This document shows, in pieces, positions 58,332-64,000 of a stretch of 64,000 bases of DNA. Numbering within the stretch: position 1 is the stretch's first letter; the number at the start of each line of letters is the position of its first letter. The stretch spans positions 51,808 to 115,807 of the forward strand of contig NZ_JAATEO010000022.1 in the NCBI RefSeq assembly GCF_012034245.1, written 5' to 3'. The notes beneath the pieces are model-generated. The model was not told the DNA's origin. It made no database searches and was given only the letters and a program-made list of their open reading frames with translations. The translations under genes were made by a program, and so were the position numbers. Source of the stretch: Micromonospora thermarum. Its GTDB lineage: Bacteria; Actinomycetota; Actinomycetes; Mycobacteriales; Micromonosporaceae.

Positions 58332-59879
58332 ATGCTCAAGCACTCGACCCGGCGCTGGCTCGCCGGGATCGGCGTCGCAGGCGCGCTCGTCGCCGCCTCC
58401 GCCACCCCCGCCTCCGCCGAGGAGAGCGGGGGCGAGGTCTTCCTCTTCGCCAACAGCGTCCTTCTGGCACCCGGCGGCGCCCCGAAGTCCGTCACGCTGC
58501 ACGCCTTCACCGAGGCATTCCCCGAGGACCTGACCGTCACGGTCGACAAGAGCAAGGTCACGGGCTTCGCCGACGTCAGCCTCACCGACACGCTGCCCGG
58601 TTGCACCGACACCGCCAGCACGATCACGTGCAAGTTCAAGGGCGAGGACGTCATCGACTACCTCCTCGACCTGACCGTCGAGGCCAAGGACTCGGCCGCG
58701 GCCGGCGACAAGGGCGACCTGACCTTCACCCTCGCCACCGAGGGTGAGGAGAGCGTCAGCACCACGGCCACCGTCGAGATCGGCGAGGGTATCGATCTGA
58801 AGGCGCAGGAGAGCTTCGCCTTCTCCGGCGCGCCGGGCACCTCGGCGAAGTCCCCGCTCGGCGTGACGAACATCGGTAAGACGACTGCCCGCGACGCGGT
58901 GCTGTTCTTCGCCATGACTCCGGGCCTCGTTCCGGCGCAGCGCCACTCGAACTGCTCCTACCTCTTCGCGTTCGGCACCCACTTCGCCCGGTGCGGCATG
59001 GGCGAGATCGCACCGGGCGCCGTTCTCCAGCTGGGCGGCTCGGCCGCACTGAAGATCGCCGACGACGCCTGGGCGCCGGGCGAGCAGTACGGCGTGGCGG
59101 TGTGGTTCGGCAGCGGCGACTGGGCGGAGTTCGTGGCGGAGTTCCCCGTCCCTGCCGAGGAGTGGGAGAAGGGTAGCGGCAGCGCCCTGGAACTGGTGCC
59201 CGCCGTGACGTCCGCCGCTCGAGGGCTCAAGCAGGTCGACACCGACCCGTCCAACAACGCCACCGAAATCTCGGCGACCGTCAAGGGCTACCAGCGCGCC
59301 GACGCCGCCGTCACCGGCGCGGAGGTCGCCGGCACGGTCGGCAGGACGGTGACCGCGAAGGTCGGTTTCGTGAACAACGGCCCCGCCATGATCAACGCGT
59401 ACATGCCGGGTGAGCAGACCACCGCCGCGCAGGTCACCATCCCCGCGGGTGCGACCGTCGTGGCCGTTCCGGAGCAGTGCGCCCCGGTCAAGGGCGACGA
59501 CATCGGCGGGTTCGGCGAGCCCGGCGGACGCGTCTACTTCTGCGAGTGGTTCGACCTGCTGCGCAAGGGTGACGCCGCCGTCCTCGAGTTCGGCCTGCGG
59601 ATCGACAAGCTCTCCGGCGCCGCCGGCTCCGTCGAGCTGCTGCACTTCAGCCTCGGCGAGGACGACAGTCCCGTCGCCGACCTGAACCCCAAGAACGACG
59701 TCGCTCCGTTCGCCCTCAAGGGCGCCTCCGGCGGGGGCGGCGGTGACGGGGACGACCCGACCCTGCCGATCACCGGTGACTCGACCACCCTGGTGACCGT
59801 CGTCGGCGGCCTGCTGCTCCTCGCCGGCGCCGCCGGCTACGTGGTGGCCCGCCGCCGCCGGACCCGCTTCGTGGCCTGA
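58332..59879 (+). CDS. secreted LPXTG (LPITG) sortase-substrate protein
   Basis: 515 residues: a signal peptide (GIGVAGALVAASATPASA), then a beta-rich ectodomain with features of DUF11/Ig-like repeat proteins (ATVEIGEGIDLKAQESFAFSGAPG, TDPSNNATEISATVKGY, GRTVTAKVGFVNNGPAMINAYMPG). A Gly/Asp linker leads to the cell-wall sorting signal: LPITG, the hydrophobic segment TLVTVVGGLLLLAGAAGYVVA and a basic tail. It should be anchored to peptidoglycan by a housekeeping sortase; no sortase gene is in the window. Confidence 0.88.
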   Translation: MLKHSTRRWLAGIGVAGALVAASATPASAEESGGEVFLFANSVLLAPGGAPKSVTLHAFTEAFPEDLTVTVDKSKVTGFADVSLTDTLPGCTDTASTITCKFKGEDVIDYLLDLTVEAKDSAAAGDKGDLTFTLATEGEESVSTTATVEIGEGIDLKAQESFAFSGAPGTSAKSPLGVTNIGKTTARDAVLFFAMTPGLVPAQRHSNCSYLFAFGTHFARCGMGEIAPGAVLQLGGSAALKIADDAWAPGEQYGVAVWFGSGDWAEFVAEFPVPAEEWEKGSGSALELVPAVTSAARGLKQVDTDPSNNATEISATVKGYQRADAAVTGAEVAGTVGRTVTAKVGFVNNGPAMINAYMPGEQTTAAQVTIPAGATVVAVPEQCAPVKGDDIGGFGEPGGRVYFCEWFDLLRKGDAAVLEFGLRIDKLSGAAGSVELLHFSLGEDDSPVADLNPKNDVAPFALKGASGGGGGDGDDPTLPITGDSTTLVTVVGGLLLLAGAAGYVVARRRRTRFVA

Positions 59880-59893
59880 CACCTCCCACCACC

Positions 59894-59929
59894 CGGTGCC
59901 CCGTCGACCTCCCGGTCGGCGGGGCACCG
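59894..59929 (+). terminator. terminator after the LPITG gene
   Basis: Stem CGGTGCCCCG.CGACC (from 59894) with GGTCG.CGGGGCACCG (to 59929), loop TCCC, followed by CCATTTCC. Confidence 0.75.
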
Positions 59930-59983
59930 CCATTTCCGCAGCCGGCCAAAACGGGACGACACAAGATCGACGAGGCTGACACC

Positions 59984-61429
59984 ATGGGCGGCGTGCTGCT
60001 CACCCTCACCACCACCCACCGGCCGGCGACCGACCTCGGTCACCTGCTGGTGAAGCACCCGGACCGGGCGCACTCCTTCGACGTGCCCGTCGGCACCGCG
60101 CACGTGTTCTACCCGGAGGCCGACGAGGAGCGTTGCACCGCCGCCCTGCTGCTCGACGTCGACCCGCTGCGCCTGACCGGCCCGCGGGGCAAGGGCCGGC
60201 AGGCGGCACCGACGCCCGACAGCTTCACCCTCGGGCGGTACGTCAACGACCGGCCGTACGCGGCGTCCAGCCTGCTCTCCTCGGCCCTGTCCCGGGTGTT
60301 CCGCTCGGCGCTGCGCGGCGAGTCACGGGACCGGCCGGAGCTGGCGCGTACGGCCGTCCCGCTGGAGGTCCGCGTGCCGGTGCTGCGCTGCCGGGGTGGC
60401 GCGGACGTCGCGGCCCGGATGTTCGGCCCGCTCGGCTGGACGGTGGCCGCCACCCCGATCCCCCTCGACGAGACGTACCCCGAGTGGGGCGACAGCCGGT
60501 ACGTGGACCTCACGCTGACCGGCACGCTTCGGGTCGCCGACGCCCTCAACCACCTGTACGTGCTGCTGCCCGTACTGGACGACGCGAAGCACTACTGGGT
60601 GGCCCCGGACGAGGTGGACAAGCTGCTCCGGGCCGGCGCGGGCTGGCTGGCCGACCACCCCGAGCGGGCGATGATCAGCCGGCGCTACCTGGCGCACCGA
60701 CGGGCGCTGGCCGGGCTGGCGCTGGCCCGCCTCGCCGAGCAGCGGCTCGTCGACGAGCCGGCCGCCGCCGACCCGGACAACGTGGACGAGCCCGCCGAGG
60801 CGGTGTCGGCCCGGCCGTCGCTCGCCGTACGCCGGCGGGAGGCCGTCCTCGCGGCGCTGGCCGAGGCCGGCGCGAGCCGCGTGCTGGACCTGGGCTGCGG
60901 CGGCGGGGCGCTGCTCGCGGCGCTGGTGGGCGACCGGCGGTTCACCGAGATCGTCGGCACCGACGTCTCCACCCAGGCACTGGCCCTCGCCGCGCGACGG
61001 CTGCGGCTGGACCGACTGCCGGAGCGGCAGCGCGACCGGATCCGGCTCTGGCAGTCCGCGCTGACCTACCGGGACGACCGGCTGCGCGGGTACGACGCGG
61101 CGGTGCTGATGGAGGTCATCGAGCACGTGGACCCGCCCCGGCTGCCCGCGCTGGAGGACACCGTGTTCGGCCACGCCCGACCGCACACGGTCGTCGTGAC
61201 CACCCCGAACGTGGAGCACAACGTGCGCTACGAGGGCCTGCCCGCCGGCCGCTTCCGGCACGCCGACCACCGGTTCGAGTGGACCCGCGCCGAGTTCGCC
61301 GGCTGGGCCGCCCGCGTCGGTTCCACGTACGGCTACACCGTCGTCCTGCGGGGTGTCGGCGACGACGACCCCGAGGTGGGCGCACCGACCCAGCTCGCCG
61401 TGTTCACCCGGACGGAGGCCGACCGATGA
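59984..61429 (+). CDS. hen1: bacterial Hen1 3'-terminal RNA ribose 2'-O-methyltransferase
   Basis: The 481-residue protein has the bacteria-specific N-terminal domain (LLTLTTTHRPATDLGHLLVKHPDRAHSF) and a C-terminal methyltransferase. Motif I is VLDLGCGGGALLAAL (from about 300). The Hen1 metal site E-x2-E-H is EVIEH (377-381), with further His in TPNVEHN. In the known Pnkp/Hen1 system this enzyme methylates the 3' end of a cleaved RNA before ligation, so that repaired tRNA resists the same ribotoxin again. It overlaps pnkp by four bases (ATGA). Confidence 0.95.
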   Translation: MGGVLLTLTTTHRPATDLGHLLVKHPDRAHSFDVPVGTAHVFYPEADEERCTAALLLDVDPLRLTGPRGKGRQAAPTPDSFTLGRYVNDRPYAASSLLSSALSRVFRSALRGESRDRPELARTAVPLEVRVPVLRCRGGADVAARMFGPLGWTVAATPIPLDETYPEWGDSRYVDLTLTGTLRVADALNHLYVLLPVLDDAKHYWVAPDEVDKLLRAGAGWLADHPERAMISRRYLAHRRALAGLALARLAEQRLVDEPAAADPDNVDEPAEAVSARPSLAVRRREAVLAALAEAGASRVLDLGCGGGALLAALVGDRRFTEIVGTDVSTQALALAARRLRLDRLPERQRDRIRLWQSALTYRDDRLRGYDAAVLMEVIEHVDPPRLPALEDTVFGHARPHTVVVTTPNVEHNVRYEGLPAGRFRHADHRFEWTRAEFAGWAARVGSTYGYTVVLRGVGDDDPEVGAPTQLAVFTRTEADR

Positions 61430-63945
61430 CCGTCCTCGACATCCCCGAGCTGGCCCTGGTCGCGCTGGTCGGGATCTCCGGCTCGGGCAAGTCCACCTTC
61501 GCCGGCCGGCACTTCGCGCCGACGCAGGTGCTCTCGTCCGACGCCTTCCGCGGGATGGTCGCCGACGACGAGAACGACCAGTCGGCGTCCGCCGACGCGT
61601 TCGACGTGCTGCACTACGTCGCCGGCAAGCGGCTGCGGGCCGGCCGGCTGACCGTGGTCGACGCGACGAACCTCCAGCCGCACGCGCGGGCCGCCCTGGT
61701 CCGGGTGGCGCGGGAGCACGACGTGCTGCCGGTCGCGATCGTGCTGGAGGTGCCCGAGGCGCTGGCGTGGGAGCGTACGCAGTCGCGCGCCGACCGCACC
61801 TTCGGGCGGCCGGTGCTGGCCCGGATGCAGCGGGACCTGCGGCGCGCGTACGGGCAGCTCGCCCGCGAGGGCTTCCGGAAGGTGCACGTGCTGCGCGGGG
61901 TCGAGGAGATCGAGGCCGCGCAGATCCGCTACGAGAAGCTCTTCAACGACCGGCGGGAGCTGACCGGGCCGTTCGACATCGTCGGCGACGTGCACGGCTG
62001 CCGGGCCGAGCTGGAGGCCCTGCTGGTCCGGCTCGGCTGGGAGCTGGTGCGGGACGACGCCGGCCGGCCGGTGGACGCGACGCACCCGTCGGGGCGTACC
62101 GCGGTCTTCGTCGGTGACCTGGTGGACCGCGGCCCGGACTCGCCGGGCGTGCTCCGCCTGGTGATGGGCATGGTCGCGGCCGGGCACGCGCTCTGCGTGC
62201 CCGGCAACCACGAGCAGAAGCTGCTGCGCAAGCTGCGCGGGCGGGACGTGCGGCTCACCCACGGCCTGGCGGAGACGATGGCCCAGCTCGCCGCCGAGCC
62301 GGAGGCGTTCGCGGCCGAGGTGGCGGCGTTCGTCGACGGCCTGGTCAGCCACTACGTGCTGGACGGCGGCCGGCTGGTGGTCGCGCACGCCGGCCTGAAG
62401 GAGGAGTACCAGGGCCGCGCGTCCGGCCGGGTCCGCGCGTTCGCGCTGTTCGGGGAGACGACCGGCGAGACCGACGAGTACGGGCTGCCGGTGCGCTACC
62501 CGTGGGCACGGGAGTACCGGGGGTCCGCGACGGTCGTGTACGGGCACACGCCCACCCCGGAGCCGGAGTGGGTGAACAACACCATCTGCATCGACACCGG
62601 ATGCGTGTTCGGCGGCCGGCTCACGGCGCTGCGCTACCCGGAGCGGGAGCTGGTCTCGGTGCCGGCGGAGCGGGAGTGGTACGCGCCGGCCCGCCCGCTG
62701 ACCGCCGCGCCGGCCCGTCCGGACGAGGTGCTGGAGCTGACCGACGCGACGGGCCGGCGGCACGTCGAGCACGCGTACGGGTCGCTGACCGTGCCGGCGG
62801 AGAACGCCACCGCGGCGCTGGAGGTGATGAGCCGCTTCGCCGTGGACCCGCACCGGCTGGTGTGGCTGCCGCCCACGATGGCGCCCTGCTCGACGTCGAC
62901 CGTGGACGGCTTCCTGGAGCACCCGGCCGAGGCATTCGCCGACTACCGCGCGGCCGGCGTGGACCGGGTGGTCTGCGAGGAGAAGCACATGGGCTCGCGG
63001 GCGGTCGTCCTGGTCGACCGGGAGCCGGCGCTCGGGCCGTTCGGCGGCGGCGCGGTGTACACGCGGACCGGCCGGCCGTTCTTCGGGTCGCCGCTGGACG
63101 ACGAGCTGCTCGCCCGGGTCCGGGCGGCGGTCGGCGCCGCCGGGCTCTGGGACGAGCTGGACACCGACTGGCTGCTGCTCGACTGCGAGCTGCTGCCCTG
63201 GTCGGCGAAGGCGGGTGGGCTGATCCGCGAGCAGTACGCGAGTGTCGGCGCCGCCGGCCGGGCCGCCCTGCCGGCGGCCCTGGCCGCGCTGGACGCCGCC
63301 ACCGGGCGGGGCATCGACCTGGGTGAGCTGCGGGACCGGATGGCACGCCGCCGGGACGACGTGGCCGCGTACTCGGCGGCCTACCGGGCGTACGTGGGGC
63401 CGACCGACGGCCTGCGCGGGGTGGCCCTGGCGCCGTTCGCGGTGCTGGCCGGGGCGAAGTCGAGCTACGCGGACCGGGACCACGGCTGGCACCTCGACCT
63501 GGCCGACCGGCTCCACGCCGCCGACCCGGAGTTCGTGACGCCGACCCGCCGTCGGGTGGTCGACCTGTCCGACCCGGCGGCCGAGGCGGAGGCCACCGAC
63601 TGGTGGCTGGCGCTCACCGCGGCCGGCGGCGAGGGCATGGTCGTCAAGCCGTACGCCGGGCTCGCGGCGCGGTCGGCGCGGGGGTCGCTGCTCCAGCCGG
63701 GCGTCAAGTGCCGGGGCCGGGAGTACCTGCGGATCATCTACGGTCCCGGCTACACCGAGCCGGACCAGCTGGCCCTGCTGCGGCGTCGGGCACTGGGCCG
63801 CAAGCGTGGCCTCGCCCTGCGGGAGCACGGCCTCGGGCTTGCCGCGCTGGACGCGCTGGTCGCCGGGGCACCGCTGTGGCGTCGCCACGAGCTGGTGTTC
63901 GCGATCCTCGCCTGCGAGTCCGAGCCGGTCGACCCGCGCCTGTAA
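61426..63945 (+). CDS. pnkp: polynucleotide kinase-phosphatase/ligase Pnkp
   Basis: An 839-residue three-domain RNA repair enzyme. Kinase: P-loop GISGSGKST (residues 16-24). Phosphatase (calcineurin-like): GDVHG with Asp188/His190, GDLVDRGPDS (from 230) and GNHEQK (Asn261/His262). Ligase: nucleotidyl-Lys520 in EEKHMGSRAVV, with later ligase motifs LLLDCELLPWS and GEGMVVKPYAG. It heals broken RNA ends (5' phosphorylation, 2',3'-phosphate removal) and forms the ligase with Hen1. The ATG at 61426 overlaps the hen1 stop; the frame open further upstream is antisense-free but is simply the out-of-frame reading of hen1. Confidence 0.96.
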   Translation: MTVLDIPELALVALVGISGSGKSTFAGRHFAPTQVLSSDAFRGMVADDENDQSASADAFDVLHYVAGKRLRAGRLTVVDATNLQPHARAALVRVAREHDVLPVAIVLEVPEALAWERTQSRADRTFGRPVLARMQRDLRRAYGQLAREGFRKVHVLRGVEEIEAAQIRYEKLFNDRRELTGPFDIVGDVHGCRAELEALLVRLGWELVRDDAGRPVDATHPSGRTAVFVGDLVDRGPDSPGVLRLVMGMVAAGHALCVPGNHEQKLLRKLRGRDVRLTHGLAETMAQLAAEPEAFAAEVAAFVDGLVSHYVLDGGRLVVAHAGLKEEYQGRASGRVRAFALFGETTGETDEYGLPVRYPWAREYRGSATVVYGHTPTPEPEWVNNTICIDTGCVFGGRLTALRYPERELVSVPAEREWYAPARPLTAAPARPDEVLELTDATGRRHVEHAYGSLTVPAENATAALEVMSRFAVDPHRLVWLPPTMAPCSTSTVDGFLEHPAEAFADYRAAGVDRVVCEEKHMGSRAVVLVDREPALGPFGGGAVYTRTGRPFFGSPLDDELLARVRAAVGAAGLWDELDTDWLLLDCELLPWSAKAGGLIREQYASVGAAGRAALPAALAALDAATGRGIDLGELRDRMARRRDDVAAYSAAYRAYVGPTDGLRGVALAPFAVLAGAKSSYADRDHGWHLDLADRLHAADPEFVTPTRRRVVDLSDPAAEAEATDWWLALTAAGGEGMVVKPYAGLAARSARGSLLQPGVKCRGREYLRIIYGPGYTEPDQLALLRRRALGRKRGLALREHGLGLAALDALVAGAPLWRRHELVFAILACESEPVDPRL

Positions 63946-63966
63946 CCACCGGGGTGGCGGGGATCC

Positions 63967-63987
63967 ACTCGACTTCCGTGAAGTCGG
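63967..63987. terminator. hairpin after pnkp
   Basis: CGACTTC-CGT-GAAGTCG, flanked by further partly paired bases, lies about 20 bp after the pnkp stop at the window's end. Confidence 0.4.
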
Positions 63988-64000
63988 GGTGTCACGTGGC

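Noticed and set aside
60133..61425. Upstream extension of Pnkp by more than 400 residues
   Set aside because: This part is the out-of-frame reading of hen1; Pnkp homology begins at ATG 61426, which overlaps the hen1 stop.

Overview
The window is about 64 kb of a high-GC actinobacterial chromosome. The closest overall match I recognise is a Micromonospora-like member of the Micromonosporaceae. This is inference from the extreme G/C third-position bias, frequent GTG starts, a BldC gene, and the actinobacterial gene order bldC / conserved hypothetical / branched-chain amino-acid dehydrogenase / DUF3073 / purM / purF. Most genes are chromosomal housekeeping genes, with small accessory insertions between them.

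Layout. 1-5.6 kb: end of an unknown gene, then a carotenoid cluster (crtB divergent from crtE-crtI-idi) closed by a MerR-type regulator with a cobalamin-binding-like domain. 5.7-7.1 kb: a lipoprotein polysaccharide deacetylase and three tRNA genes (Glu, Asp, Phe). 7.2-8.8 kb: a small metal-resistance block (CmtR-like repressor, CDF-type transporter, remnant of a methyltransferase gene). 8.9-17 kb: assorted genes, including a DUF2786 protein, a substrate-binding lipoprotein, a 3-hydroxyacyl-CoA dehydrogenase/enoyl-CoA hydratase pair, and a small protein built from 13-residue Asp-rich repeats. 17-25.2 kb: the bldC-vdh-DUF3073-purM-purF block, split by a two-gene RiPP locus (radical SAM/SPASM maturase plus a peptide ending in aromatic-X-Asn motifs). 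25.3-35.3 kb: a membrane protein with a Gly/Tyr/Gln-rich tail, comB-like, purL-purQ-purS, a trypsin-like protease, a YbjQ protein and purB. 35.4-37.9 kb: a GntR/UTRA regulator, a second UTRA protein with no DNA-binding domain, and two small unknown genes, one apparently cut by an amber codon. 37.9-46.5 kb: a fatty-acid/beta-oxidation regulon (thiolase, FabG4-type reductase, MaoC, DedA, TetR, SCP2, acyl-CoA dehydrogenase, acyl-CoA ligase). A near-identical 16-bp palindrome lies in the thiolase/fabG and tetR/SCP2 promoters. 47-57.7 kb: purD, an orphan AbiEi/DUF559 gene between two palindromic repeats, purA, a kinase-like protein, a MinD/ParA-like ATPase with a long disordered N-terminus, DUF3151, a LOG-family protein, class II fba and a small membrane protein. 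57.8-64 kb: a sortase-type LPITG surface protein and a complete hen1-pnkp RNA-repair operon.

How the genes work together. Eight de novo purine genes (purM, F, L, Q, S, B, D, A) are spread over about 30 kb and interrupted by other cargo. The crt genes give a short path from C5 isomerisation (Idi) through prenyl diphosphate (CrtE) to phytoene (CrtB) and its desaturation (CrtI), probably under the B12-type regulator. Hen1 and Pnkp form a known RNA repair/protection pair. The least described element is the RiPP locus at 20.4-21.8 kb. Other points worth a second look are three copies of a 61-bp palindrome, paired DnaA-box sequences at 49.36-49.39 kb, the tetR operator set, and several small decayed genes.
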